Below, piece after piece: positions 53,167-61,340 of a stretch of DNA of 64,000 bases (position 1 is the stretch's first letter; every line of letters begins with the position of its first letter). The stretch is from JAICMB01 sp963838885. GTDB taxonomy: Bacteria > Acidobacteriota > Terriglobia > Bryobacterales > Bryobacteraceae. A program made the translations under genes and the position numbers. The notes beneath the pieces were generated by a model. The model was not told the DNA's origin. It saw only the letters and a list, made by a program, of their open reading frames with translations, and searched no databases. The DNA is taken from contig CAWITB010000055.1 of the NCBI GenBank assembly GCA_963838885.1, forward strand, positions 209,331 to 273,330, written 5' to 3'.

Positions 53167-54069
53167 CTAGTCCGCGGTGAGGAGGCGCGTACTGCCGGGT
53201 CCGATGTGTATGTGAGCGCCGGTCGCTTTACCGGGAATGGCGTGCGTGAAGGCGTAGAACGGGATCTTGCGCGACCTGAGATAAGTCAACAGCCACTGCC
53301 CCTCTTTCTGGTCCGGGTTCAGGGCTACGTCGACGCGACCGCGATGGTCGAATCCGAGGGCCTTGTGAACGCTCGTTTCGCCATCCGCGCTGATCGGCAG
53401 AGGCTTTTCGAACTGGCGCGAAAAGGCCGAGGCGATGGTTTTCAAGTCCTTCGACTCGTTGAAAACGCCGCTGCCTTCATAATGCTCGATCCCATGTTCG
53501 ACTCCGGCGGGGATCGCGGCGCTCTCGAGAGGAAGGGCGGTTTCGATGGCGCTCTCCGAGCGGGCCATGGCGGCAAGCTCCGAAATCAGGTCGGCGCGCG
53601 AATGAGCCAGGTTCAGCGCCAAGGTGCGGAGATTCAATTCATCCTGAAGCGTGGAAACGGAGTTCTTCGCCATGATTCCGTCGTCGACCAGCTTATCGGC
53701 GTCGTTGATGCGCGCCTGCTGGCGGTCGACGCGGCGCTGCGCGGAGGCAATCATTTCGTTCGCGGTCTCTTCCGTGAGACTCTGGTCGGGGACTTTGCCG
53801 TATAGCGTCTTGTCGAGAATTGCCTCATCGCGAGCGTCGTCGAGATCGCGCTGCGCCTGATCGAGCTTGACGCGCGGCAGTGCGCCGGCGTCCACGAGCG
53901 ATTTGACGCGACGGTACTGGTCATCGGCGAGCGCGATGGAGTTTGTGGCGGCGGTTTGCGCCATCTGGGCGGTTATGGTTTCGGGAACCGTTTGGGCTCG
54001 GAGGCCGAGGGCGGAAAATAAAAAAACAGCACCAGCTGAGGCTCGCAGAAGCTGCATGAAGCTACACAT
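53167..54069 (-). CDS. Exported protein with coiled coil and C-terminal HxH domain of unknown function
   Basis: 300 aa. After a signal peptide (LLRASAGAVFLFSALGLRAQ) comes a long helical coiled-coil region at residues ~30-165 ('QYRRVKSLVDAGALPRVKLDQAQRDLDDARDEA'), similar in style to outer-membrane efflux or adaptor helices. The C-terminal part, from about residue 210, has a compact domain: 'SVHKALGFDHRGRVDVALNPDQ', 'RSRKIPFYAFTHAIPGKATGAHIHIGPGS'. The His, Asp and HxH residues resemble the zinc site of M15-type D-Ala-D-Ala carboxypeptidases, but the H-x4-D spacing differs from the usual H-x6-D. I infer a cell-wall role, with low certainty. It may be co-transcribed with hpt. Confidence 0.65.
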   Translation of the reverse strand: MCSFMQLLRASAGAVFLFSALGLRAQTVPETITAQMAQTAATNSIALADDQYRRVKSLVDAGALPRVKLDQAQRDLDDARDEAILDKTLYGKVPDQSLTEETANEMIASAQRRVDRQQARINDADKLVDDGIMAKNSVSTLQDELNLRTLALNLAHSRADLISELAAMARSESAIETALPLESAAIPAGVEHGIEHYEGSGVFNESKDLKTIASAFSRQFEKPLPISADGETSVHKALGFDHRGRVDVALNPDQKEGQWLLTYLRSRKIPFYAFTHAIPGKATGAHIHIGPGSTRLLTAD

Positions 54070-54184
54070 ATTGTATCATTGAAGCGGAGACATCCTTATC
54101 CGCGAGCAAGGAAATACCGCTCACGCAACCCCCCAAGTAATCGACCCGGAAACGCGCTCCGGGAACCCTCCCTGGCTGATCGCT

Positions 54185-54499
54185 GTGCGCGCGGCAGAAT
54201 CGAAGAAAGCGACGGATATCCGGGTCCTCGATCTACGCGAAGTCACGTCGTTCGCCGATTACTTTATCATTTGCACGGGGTCGAACCCGCGGCAGATTCA
54301 GGCCATCAGCGAAGAGATCGGCGCGCAGCTCCGCAAGCAAGGCGAGTATCCCAGCAATGTGGAGGGCTTCGATGCCGCCGAGTGGGTGCTGGCCGATTAC
54401 GGTAATTACCTGGTTCACGTTTTTTCCGCCAAGGCGCGGGCTTACTACGATCTCGAGCGGTTGTGGCGGCACGGGAAGACGGTTGCGATTCCGGAGTAG
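54185..54499 (+). CDS. rsfS: Ribosomal silencing factor RsfS
   Basis: 104 aa. RsfS binds ribosomal protein L14 and blocks subunit joining when nutrients are short. 'ESKKATDIRVLDLREVTSFADYFIICTGSNPRQIQAISEEIG' and 'PSNVEGFDAAEWVLADYGNYLVHVFSAKARAYYDLERLW' are the complete family core. The only usable start, GTG 54185, removes a few N-terminal residues that relatives have (in-frame sequence 'PPWLIAV' lies just upstream without a start), so the 5' end may be misplaced or affected by an indel. It is 33 bp upstream of the NmrA-like gene. Confidence 0.88.
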   Translation: MRAAESKKATDIRVLDLREVTSFADYFIICTGSNPRQIQAISEEIGAQLRKQGEYPSNVEGFDAAEWVLADYGNYLVHVFSAKARAYYDLERLWRHGKTVAIPE

Positions 54500-54532
54500 C
54501 GCAATCGTCCGCGCGGCGTCCAACTGAGCGAA

Positions 54533-55396
54533 ATGGCGGACCATAGCAAGAGACTGATTCTGGTTAGCGGCGCAACGGGCCACCAGGGCGGCGCGGCGCT
54601 GCGGCATTTGAAAGAGAAGCATTTTGCGGTACGCGCGATGGTGCGCGATCCCGATTCGCCGCGGGCGCGGGGGTTGGCCGGGCAAGGCACGGAACTGGTG
54701 CGCGGCGATTTCGACGACAGGGATTCGCTGCGGGCCGCTCTCGACGGCGCGTACGGCGCCTATTCCGTACAGACGGCTCGGCAACAGGGTGGCACCGAGG
54801 CGGAAGTGCGCCAAGGCATCGCGATGGCCGAGGCGGCAGTGCGGGCGGATCTGGACCATTTCGTTTACAGCTCAGTGGGCAGCGCCGACCAGAACACGGG
54901 CATTCCGCACTTTGACAGCAAGTTTCGTATCGAGGAGCATATTCGCGGAACGGGGCTGCCGTATACGATCGTGCGGCCGGTGTACTTTATGGAAAACTGG
55001 CTCGGCATGAGGGGGCAGATCGAGCAGGGCACGCTTGCCGGGCCGCTATCGCCGCAAACTCGCTTGCAAATGATCGCGGTGGACGATATCGGGGAGTTCA
55101 TCGCGTTGGCGTTCGCGCATCCGGCGCATTGGCATAATCGCGCGGTCGACATCGCGGGCGACGAGTTATCGATGGATGAGATCGCGCAAGCGTTTGGGCG
55201 CGCGATGGGGCGCGACGTCAAATACCAGCAGACGCCGTGGGAGCAGTTCGAGAAACAAGCGGGGCGTGAGATGTTTCTGATGTTTCGCTGGTTTGAGGAC
55301 GTTGGATATCACGTGGACATTTCGGCCCGGCGGGTGGAACATCCGCGGTTGATGAATTTTGACCAATGGCTGCGGGCGCATTGGGCGCAGGGTTGA
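54533..55396 (+). CDS. NmrA-family NAD(P)-binding protein
   Basis: 287 aa atypical SDR. The dinucleotide site 'LVSGATGHQGGAALRHLKEKHF' is at residues ~11-32. 'FVYSSVGSADQNTGIPHFDSKFRIEEHI' and 'YTIVRPVYFMENWLG' are typical of NmrA-like proteins, which sense redox state or reduce small quinones. The catalytic Tyr is not obvious, consistent with a sensor. It ends just before the minisatellite. Confidence 0.87.
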   Translation: MADHSKRLILVSGATGHQGGAALRHLKEKHFAVRAMVRDPDSPRARGLAGQGTELVRGDFDDRDSLRAALDGAYGAYSVQTARQQGGTEAEVRQGIAMAEAAVRADLDHFVYSSVGSADQNTGIPHFDSKFRIEEHIRGTGLPYTIVRPVYFMENWLGMRGQIEQGTLAGPLSPQTRLQMIAVDDIGEFIALAFAHPAHWHNRAVDIAGDELSMDEIAQAFGRAMGRDVKYQQTPWEQFEKQAGREMFLMFRWFEDVGYHVDISARRVEHPRLMNFDQWLRAHWAQG

Positions 55397-55748
55397 TGGG
55401 CGCTGGGGACGGCGAGTCGGGCATCATCCGGCGGCCGCACTGGGCGGCGGTCCGGCGTTGCGCGGCGAGCCGGGCGTTGAGCGGCGGTTCGGGTATTTTG
55501 CAGAGGTCGGGTGTTGAGCGGCGTGTCGGGCGTCGTATGGTGGCTTGGCGTACGGCGATGGGTCGGGTATGGACGCTGGGTCGGGCGTTGAGCGGCGCAT
55601 CGGGCGTCGTGTGGGCCGGGCGCGCGGCGATGGATCGGGTATGGACGCCGGGTCGGGTGCGTGCGGGGTCGGGTAATGCTCAGCCTCGCGTGTTGCTTGT
55701 TGGGCGGTGATCCGGGTCTTGCGCCGTGGCGCCGCGCAGCGTGCCGCG
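55397..55748. repeat. Degenerate 18-19 bp minisatellite between convergent genes
   Basis: From about 55397 to 55690 the DNA consists of imperfect 18-19 base units that end in TCGGG(C/T), such as GTTGAGCGGCGTGTCGGGC, GTACGGCGATGGGTCGGGT and ATGGACGCTGGGTCGGGC. They pair into a longer ~37-base period: GTTGAGCGGCG recurs at 55476, 55513 and 55587, i.e. 37 and 74 bases apart. The strand is G-rich. An open frame crosses it but is Arg/Gly-biased and looks incidental. The last 55 bases up to 55748 are not repeated. No promoter is expected because both neighbours end here. Confidence 0.75.
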
Positions 55749-56585
55749 TCAGGCTCCGTGAATCTTCTTATAGGCGGCGAGACAGCGCTCGGCGGTTTCC
55801 ATTGAAGGATAAGCGCTGCCCTCTTGCTCGATAAGATAGTATTCGACTCCGCCCACTTTCTCCGCAGCTGCGAAAATCTTTTTCCAGGGCGCGACGCCTT
55901 CGCCGAATAATACTTTATAGCCTTGCTGGGGCGACCAGTCCTTCAGGTGCAGCGAGTTGATGCGGCCGGGATTGGCATTGATCCACGCGACCGGATCGGA
56001 ACCGGCTTCAACGCACGTTCCGACGTCCAGCTGCAGCATCACGGCGTGAGGCGTGTTCGCGGCGAGCAGTTCCATCGGCCGCTTGCCGTCGAGGGGCTGG
56101 AATTCGGGCAGGTGATTATGATAGCCGGCTCGAAGATTCGCGGTTTGCAACCGCTCGGACGCTTTGGTGAGCGTGGCCGCGACCTGCTTCCAACCATCGA
56201 GGCCGTTTACGCGTCCGGCGCTGGCCAGGACGACGAATTTCGTTCCGAGGATATTGTTCAGCTCGATCGCGTGATCGATACCGTCGGTGAAGGACTTCAT
56301 TCCATTGTGGGTGGAGGGGCAACGGATGCCGAGATCGTCGAGTTGTTTGCGGACCTGGCGGGCGTAATCGGGAGTCCAGTCGTAATAGGGGGCGAAAAAC
56401 TCGACGTCCTGGTAGCCCATTTTCGCGACGCCATTGAGGGTTCCCGTGAGGTCGTCTTTTAGTTTGTCGCGAACGGAGTAGAGTTCGAGTCCGATGGGAA
56501 TGCTGTTCGATCGTGCGGACGCGAACGGGGTGGCGGCGGCTAGGGCCAGGAGCGAGCGGCGGGAGAAAGAGGCGCGTGATGGCAT
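55749..56585 (-). CDS. Exported sugar-phosphate isomerase/epimerase-like TIM barrel, second copy
   Basis: 278 aa. 'SRRSLLALAAATPFASAR' at the start is an export signal with a twin-arginine-like pair. The barrel follows: 'IGLELYSVRDKLKDDLTGTL', 'VAKMGYQDVEFFAPYY', 'STHNGMKSF', 'AGYHNHLPEFQPLDG', 'LQLDVGTCVEAGSDPVAW' and 'INSLHLKDW', with Glu, His and Asp residues at the expected metal positions. It belongs to the same superfamily as the gene at 20-21 kb but to a different branch. The substrate is unknown. It is 15 bp after pheT on the same strand. Confidence 0.85.
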   Translation of the reverse strand: MPSRASFSRRSLLALAAATPFASARSNSIPIGLELYSVRDKLKDDLTGTLNGVAKMGYQDVEFFAPYYDWTPDYARQVRKQLDDLGIRCPSTHNGMKSFTDGIDHAIELNNILGTKFVVLASAGRVNGLDGWKQVAATLTKASERLQTANLRAGYHNHLPEFQPLDGKRPMELLAANTPHAVMLQLDVGTCVEAGSDPVAWINANPGRINSLHLKDWSPQQGYKVLFGEGVAPWKKIFAAAEKVGGVEYYLIEQEGSAYPSMETAERCLAAYKKIHGA

Positions 56586-56600
56586 GACAAGCGCACGATA

Positions 56601-58913
56601 TCACAAACGCAGGTCGTAGCCCGCCTGGCGCATGCCGTCTATGACTCGCGCGCGCACGGCGCCGGCGTCTTCCGCCGAGAGGGTCCTATCGGGGGCGCCG
56701 ACCGTGATGCGGTACGACACGCTCTTCTGTCCGGCGGCGAGCGGTTCGCCGGTGTATTGGCGGACGAAGCCGATACTCACGAGGTCGGGCGCGGCGAGAT
56801 CTTTCAACTTTCTTTCGATGGCGCCGGCGGGCTCGCGAATGTCCGTTACGACCGAGAGATCGAAGGCGCTGGTGGGAAAACGGCGGAGCGGTTGGTAGCG
56901 CTTGTCCGTCGTACGGAGGATGTCGAGGCGCTGCGTGGCCGCGAGATCGACATCGAGAATCGCGGCGCGACCTTCGGCGCCGAGCGCGGGATGGAGCTCG
57001 AATAAGCGGGCCGTTGTTTCACCGCGCCAAGAAACGTCGGCGGCGCGTTGCGGATGCTCGAAAGGGCGCGCTGGAGCGGGGCGTATTTCGCAATGCGGCA
57101 TCAGGCACTCGGCCACGTGCTTCAACTCGAAGAGCGCGGCGGCGCCATCGCCATGAGAATAGATGGCGGCCGCGAAATGGGGAATCTCGTCGGGAAGGGC
57201 GCCGTCACGCTGGTGAATTTCGCGCCCGATTTCGAAAATCCGAAACTCGTTCAGGTGCTTGCCATTCTCGGTGATGTTCTTCCACAATCCGGGAACGAGA
57301 CTGCGCCGCAACAGGGACTGATCGGAGGCGATTGGATTCTTTACTTGGGCGTGGCTCTCGACCGGCATGTCGAAGGCGCGGGCGGATTGCTCGCCGACGA
57401 ACGAATAATTGTAGACTTCGGTAAAGCCCTGATCGGCGGCCATGTTGCGAACGCGACGGTGATAGGCGCGCTGAGGATCTTGCGGCGGCGGCGTGGCGGC
57501 AACGAGCGGCGCTACGGGCGTGATGGCGTCGTAGCCAATGATGCGTCCGACCTCCTCGAGGAGATCGTCCTTGATGGAAACGTCTTTGGTGGCGCGCCAG
57601 GAGGGAACCGTGACGCACAATACGCCCGGGACAATGAGAGCAACTGAGAAGCCGAGCGATTCGAGAATCGATCGCACTTCGTCTTCAGTGACTCGACGGC
57701 CCAGTTTTTTTCCGATCCAGTCGACGGGCAATTCGATGCGCGGCGGATCGGACGGTGGCGCCCCGCTGTCCGCCAAGCCGCCTACGAGCCGAATGCCGGG
57801 GGAAACTTCCGCGAGCAATTTCACGGCGCGCTCCAAGGCCCGTACGGTGTTCGCCGGGTCCTGCGATTTCTCGAAGCGCATGGAAGCGTCGGTGCGCAGC
57901 TTGAGCGCGGAGGAGGTCTTGCGAACGCTCGCGGCTTCAAAGCAGGCGCTTTCGAGCACGATTCTGGTGGTGTTCGCATCAATGGCGCTGTCGAGACCGC
58001 CTATCACGCCGGCGATTGCGATTGGGCCGCGCTGGTCCGCGATCACGAGATTCGATGGCGCCAAATCGTATGATTGTTCGTTTAGTGCCGCGATGCCTTC
58101 GCCCTCTCGCGCGGGCCGTACGAAAATCGTGGTCCCGCGCAGTTTCGCGGCATCAAAGGCGTGCATCGGCTGGGCCAGCTCCGACATGATGTAATTCGTC
58201 ACGTCGACAATGTTGTTGATAGGGTTGAGGCCGATCGCTTCCAGACGGTATTCGATCCACGGCGGCGACGGACCTACTTTTACGTTGTCGAATACGAGCG
58301 CGCTGTAGCGCGGGCACAACGTCCGGTCCGCAACCTCGATCTGCACGGCGGAACGCGCTTTAGGGAAGGCAACCTTCTCGACGGGATCGAGCAGGCGCTG
58401 GCCGAGAATCGCTGCCACTTCGCGCGCCATACCGTAATGTCCCCATAAATCGGGCCGGTGAGTGAGCGACTTGTTGTCGACTGTGACGATCGAGTCGGGG
58501 CGCAGGCGCCGGTCGATGCCGTTGAGCGCGGGCCATTCGACGATACCGCTGTGGTCGCGTCCGATGCCCAACTCGGCCGCACTGGCCAACATGCCGTCGC
58601 TCTCGACTCCGTCTATGATCTTGGGAGGAACCGGTACATACGCGGTGGCCATGCCGGGACGGCAATTCGAGGCTCCGCAGATTACCGTGCGGGCGCCGTA
58701 ACGCTCGGTTTCGACGATTACCTTCTTGTTGTGACCCGCAGGAAGGTTCTCGACCGATAGGACGCGGGCAGGCGCGACCTGGCCGAGGAGCTGTCCGGCT
58801 TCCTCAAGGCCCTCGCACTCGGCGGTCTTCATGGTGATGAAGCGCATGAGCTCCTGGGGAGAAGCTTCGAGGCGGTCGACAAGCTCGGAGATCCAGTTGT
58901 AGGAAAATTTCAT
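56601..58913 (-). CDS. pheT: Phenylalanyl-tRNA synthetase beta subunit
   Basis: 770 aa. The tRNA-binding OB domain (residues ~40-150, 'TVICGASNCRPGMATAYVPVPPKIIDGVESDGMLASAAELGIG') is followed by the B3/B4 editing domain ('GVIGGLDSAIDANTTRIVLESACFEA'), a B5 domain ('VTEDEVRSILESLGF'), the core ('EEVGRIIGYDAI', 'VYNYSFVGEQSA') and the anticodon-binding domain at the end ('FPTSAFDLSVVTDI'). Together with PheS it charges tRNA-Phe as an alpha2-beta2 complex. Three bases lie between the pheS stop and its start. Confidence 0.96.
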   Translation of the reverse strand: MKFSYNWISELVDRLEASPQELMRFITMKTAECEGLEEAGQLLGQVAPARVLSVENLPAGHNKKVIVETERYGARTVICGASNCRPGMATAYVPVPPKIIDGVESDGMLASAAELGIGRDHSGIVEWPALNGIDRRLRPDSIVTVDNKSLTHRPDLWGHYGMAREVAAILGQRLLDPVEKVAFPKARSAVQIEVADRTLCPRYSALVFDNVKVGPSPPWIEYRLEAIGLNPINNIVDVTNYIMSELAQPMHAFDAAKLRGTTIFVRPAREGEGIAALNEQSYDLAPSNLVIADQRGPIAIAGVIGGLDSAIDANTTRIVLESACFEAASVRKTSSALKLRTDASMRFEKSQDPANTVRALERAVKLLAEVSPGIRLVGGLADSGAPPSDPPRIELPVDWIGKKLGRRVTEDEVRSILESLGFSVALIVPGVLCVTVPSWRATKDVSIKDDLLEEVGRIIGYDAITPVAPLVAATPPPQDPQRAYHRRVRNMAADQGFTEVYNYSFVGEQSARAFDMPVESHAQVKNPIASDQSLLRRSLVPGLWKNITENGKHLNEFRIFEIGREIHQRDGALPDEIPHFAAAIYSHGDGAAALFELKHVAECLMPHCEIRPAPARPFEHPQRAADVSWRGETTARLFELHPALGAEGRAAILDVDLAATQRLDILRTTDKRYQPLRRFPTSAFDLSVVTDIREPAGAIERKLKDLAAPDLVSIGFVRQYTGEPLAAGQKSVSYRITVGAPDRTLSAEDAGAVRARVIDGMRQAGYDLRL

Positions 58914-58916
58914 CGC

Positions 58917-59939
58917 TTAGAACTGATTCAGGAAACGGAGATCGCCGCCTTGCAGCAATCGTATGTCGTCGATGCCATAGCGCATCATCGCAAGACGCGT
59001 GAGACCCAGGCCGAAAGCAAAGCCGTTCCACTCCTCGGGATCGATGCCGCTCATCCGCAGGACGTTGGGGTGCACCAGTCCACAGGGCAGCAATTCGACC
59101 CAGCCGCTCTGCTTGCAGACCGGGCATCCCGGGCCACCGCAAATGAGGCATTGAATATCCAGCTCGAAGCCAGGCTCGACGAACGGGAAGTAACCGGGGC
59201 GCAGGCGCACGTTGACATCGCGCTTGAAAACGGCGCTGAGCAGCGTTTTCATGAAATAAATGAGATGCGCGACTGAAACGTCGCGGTCGATCATCATGCC
59301 TTCGAGCTGGTAGAAGGTGTGCTCGTGCGAAGGGTCGACCTCCTCGTTGCGAAAGGCGCGGCCGGGGGCGATCATGCGCAGCGGCGGACCAAACCGCTCC
59401 ATGCCGCGGACCTGGACCGGCGAGGTATGGGTGCGCAAGAGATTGCCGTCCGTGAGCCAGAACGTGTCCTGCATATCGCGGGCGGGATGCTGCGGTGGAA
59501 TATTCAGGGCGTCGAAATTGTGGTACTCGGTCTCGACCTCGGGGCCGTTGAGAACCGCGAAGCCGAGCGAGGTGAAGAGGTCTTCGATTTCCATCTGGAT
59601 CTGGGTTACGGGGTGCAGGCTGCCGGGCGGAGGGCCGGGCGCGGGGAGCGTCAGGTCGATCCATTCGGCATCGAGACGATGTTGCAGCGCATCGCCGGCG
59701 AAGGCCTGGATCTTCGCTTCGAGAGCGCTCTCCAGGGTTTGTTTGGCGGCATTGAGCGCTTTGCCGGCGCTGGCTCGATCTTGCGGCGTGAGCTTGCCGA
59801 AGCTTTTGCTGAATTGCGCGAGCGTTCCTTTGCGGCCCAGCGCCTCGACGCGGACGGCCTCGATATCGGCGAGCGTTTGCGCCGCGTGAATGCGATCGAG
59901 AGTGGCGGCTTGGAATTGAGAAATTTCTTGCTCTAGCAC
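58917..59939 (-). CDS. pheS: Phenylalanyl-tRNA synthetase alpha subunit
   Basis: 340 aa catalytic subunit of a class II synthetase. 'LLRTHTSPVQVRGMERFGPP', motif 2 'GRAFRNEEVDPSHEHTFYQLEGMMID' and motif 3 'GLGLTRLAMMRYGIDDIRLLQGGDLRFLNQF' are all present. An internal four-Cys ribbon 'CLICGGPGCPVCKQSGW' is seen in some bacterial PheS proteins. The N-terminal coiled coil ('EQEISQFQAATLDRIHAAQ') binds tRNA. It heads the pheS-pheT operon. Two similar 19-bp repeats lie upstream. Confidence 0.96.
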   Translation of the reverse strand: MLEQEISQFQAATLDRIHAAQTLADIEAVRVEALGRKGTLAQFSKSFGKLTPQDRASAGKALNAAKQTLESALEAKIQAFAGDALQHRLDAEWIDLTLPAPGPPPGSLHPVTQIQMEIEDLFTSLGFAVLNGPEVETEYHNFDALNIPPQHPARDMQDTFWLTDGNLLRTHTSPVQVRGMERFGPPLRMIAPGRAFRNEEVDPSHEHTFYQLEGMMIDRDVSVAHLIYFMKTLLSAVFKRDVNVRLRPGYFPFVEPGFELDIQCLICGGPGCPVCKQSGWVELLPCGLVHPNVLRMSGIDPEEWNGFAFGLGLTRLAMMRYGIDDIRLLQGGDLRFLNQF

Positions 59940-60008
59940 GGGGCGGCTACGCTCGTTCGGTAGAAAAAAACAGCATCGGCGGAAGTCCGCTTCGTCGGGA
60001 TGGAGCTA

Positions 60009-60059
60009 CGGCCGGAAACCTCTCGGTCGAAAAACGGGTTCGGCCGGAAACTGCTCGGT
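60009..60059. repeat. Two 19-bp direct repeats upstream of pheS
   Basis: CGGCCGGAAACCTCTCGGT at 60009-60027 is repeated at 60041-60059 with two mismatches, 32 bases apart. They fall in the 175-base gap between pheS and the ankyrin gene. They could be a binding site or a chance tandem duplication. Confidence 0.4.
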
Positions 60060-60114
60060 TGCGGCTGCGGCTCAGTTTCGAAAGGCGTGCTCATCATGTT
60101 TGCCGGCGCCCGGC

Positions 60115-60816
60115 TTAGCCATGGGGCGCTACCTTACGATCGCCGCTCGGCTTCGCAGCTTGCGAGTGGCGGTCGAGCAGATCGACCACGCCGGAATGGC
60201 CTTTTGTCAAGGCGAGATCGAGCGGCTTCTGATTGTTTTCCGCGCGGCATTCCGGGTCTGCCCCGTGCGCCAGAAGCAGCGTTACCGTTTCCACGTCGCC
60301 GTTTTGGGCGGCGGCGTGAAGGGCCGTCCAGCCGCCGTGTTGACGAGCGTTGACATCGGCGCCGTGAGCCAGCAGGACGGCAACGGCATCGCGGCTGCGT
60401 CCGGCGGCCGCGGCGTGAAGAGGCATATTTTGCATGTCATTGCGGGAGCGCGCGTGGACGTCGGCGCCGTGGGCCAGCAGAATCTCAGCGCAGGATTTGT
60501 GTCCGAAGAAGCAGGCCAGATGCAGCGGCGTCCAGCCGTCGTGGCTATAAGCGGCGGTGAGCGTGCGGTCCGGCGCGAGCAGATCGACGATGCGCTGCTC
60601 GACGCCGGCCATGGCGGCCGCGAAAATATCCAGTTGCGCGCCCTTGTCGAGCAGCAGTTTGGCGACGGCGTCCTGGCGGGAATAGCGCGCGACGGAGAAC
60701 GCACACAGGCCGTTCTCGTCGGTTGCGTTCAGCAGGCCGGGATCGGCGTCGACCATTTGGGCGATTTTGTCCGCGTCGCCGGCGCGGACGGCATCGAAGA
60801 AATCGTTGTTCATCAA
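60115..60816 (-). CDS. Ankyrin-repeat protein
   Basis: 233 aa built almost wholly of ankyrin repeats of about 33 residues. Units such as 'DGWTPLHLACFFGHKSCAEILLAHGADVHAR', 'MPLHAAAAGRSRDAVAVLLAHGADVNARQ' and 'GGWTALHAAAQNGDVETVTLLLAHGADPECRA' carry the TPLH and GADVN signatures. At least five repeats are complete. There is no signal peptide or enzymatic domain, so it is probably a cytosolic protein-binding module. It lies 16 bp downstream of the next gene on the same strand. Confidence 0.93.
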   Translation of the reverse strand: MMNNDFFDAVRAGDADKIAQMVDADPGLLNATDENGLCAFSVARYSRQDAVAKLLLDKGAQLDIFAAAMAGVEQRIVDLLAPDRTLTAAYSHDGWTPLHLACFFGHKSCAEILLAHGADVHARSRNDMQNMPLHAAAAGRSRDAVAVLLAHGADVNARQHGGWTALHAAAQNGDVETVTLLLAHGADPECRAENNQKPLDLALTKGHSGVVDLLDRHSQAAKPSGDRKVAPHG

Positions 60817-60832
60817 TCGTCCCCGGGTTTCA

Positions 60833-61297
60833 TCAGGCCGCGGCGGGAGCGAAGAGGCGCTCCTGTTTTATCAATTCCCAGCCGAGGTGGTTTACGTAGA
60901 ATAGCAGCAGGGCATCGGGGAATTTTCCTTTGAAGTTGTCGAAGGTGCGCTGCTGCCAACCTTCGGTCAGATATTTTGAGCCATCGATGTCCTTGGCGAA
61001 GAAGCCCTCTTCGTGCGGAATGGCGAGAAAATCGAGGACCTGACGGATGAGATCCATGTGGGAGACGAGAATGGCCTGCGAGATTTCGGTCGCGAACTCG
61101 TCGTCGTGGGCCTGCAGCCGTTCCCAGACGCGCGGCCCAATTTTGCGGAGGGTCTCGGTGTTGAGCTTATTCACGTGCAGGCGCAGTTTGAGGCGTTCGA
61201 AGAGCTGAAACGTTTTTATTTTGCCGAGGGAAATGCCGCGCATGAGCTCGCCGACGCCGGATTCGCCGAGAGCGAGGAAGATGTCGCAGACCTGCAT
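60833..61297 (-). CDS. Conserved-looking protein of unknown function
   Basis: 154 aa from ATG 61297 (MQVCDIFLALGESGV). A longer in-frame start would run into the divergent methyltransferase gene. The protein is soluble and mostly helical with a well-balanced composition: 'LMRGISLGKIKTFQLFERLKLRLHVNKLNTETLRKIG', 'QAILVSHMDLIRQVLDFLAIPHEEGFFAKDID' and 'FKGKFPDALLLFYVNHLGWEL'. I recognise no domain. The codon structure looks genuine. It may be in an operon with the ankyrin gene. Confidence 0.65.
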   Translation of the reverse strand: MQVCDIFLALGESGVGELMRGISLGKIKTFQLFERLKLRLHVNKLNTETLRKIGPRVWERLQAHDDEFATEISQAILVSHMDLIRQVLDFLAIPHEEGFFAKDIDGSKYLTEGWQQRTFDNFKGKFPDALLLFYVNHLGWELIKQERLFAPAAA

Positions 61298-61340
61298 AAA
61301 ACCTAAGCGTACTACGGGCTGTGCGTCGCCTTCATGCGTG

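Noticed and set aside
55366..55710. Open frame of 114 codons across the minisatellite
   Set aside because: Arg/Gly/Trp-biased composition that follows from the G-rich repeat; no ribosome-binding site, and its start lies inside the NmrA-like gene.
59964..59990. Possible attenuator or terminator in the pheS leader (GCGGACTTCCGC followed by a T7 run on the minus strand)
   Set aside because: The stem is only five base pairs with a two-base loop and is separated from the T run by about eight bases; no leader peptide with Phe codons was evident.
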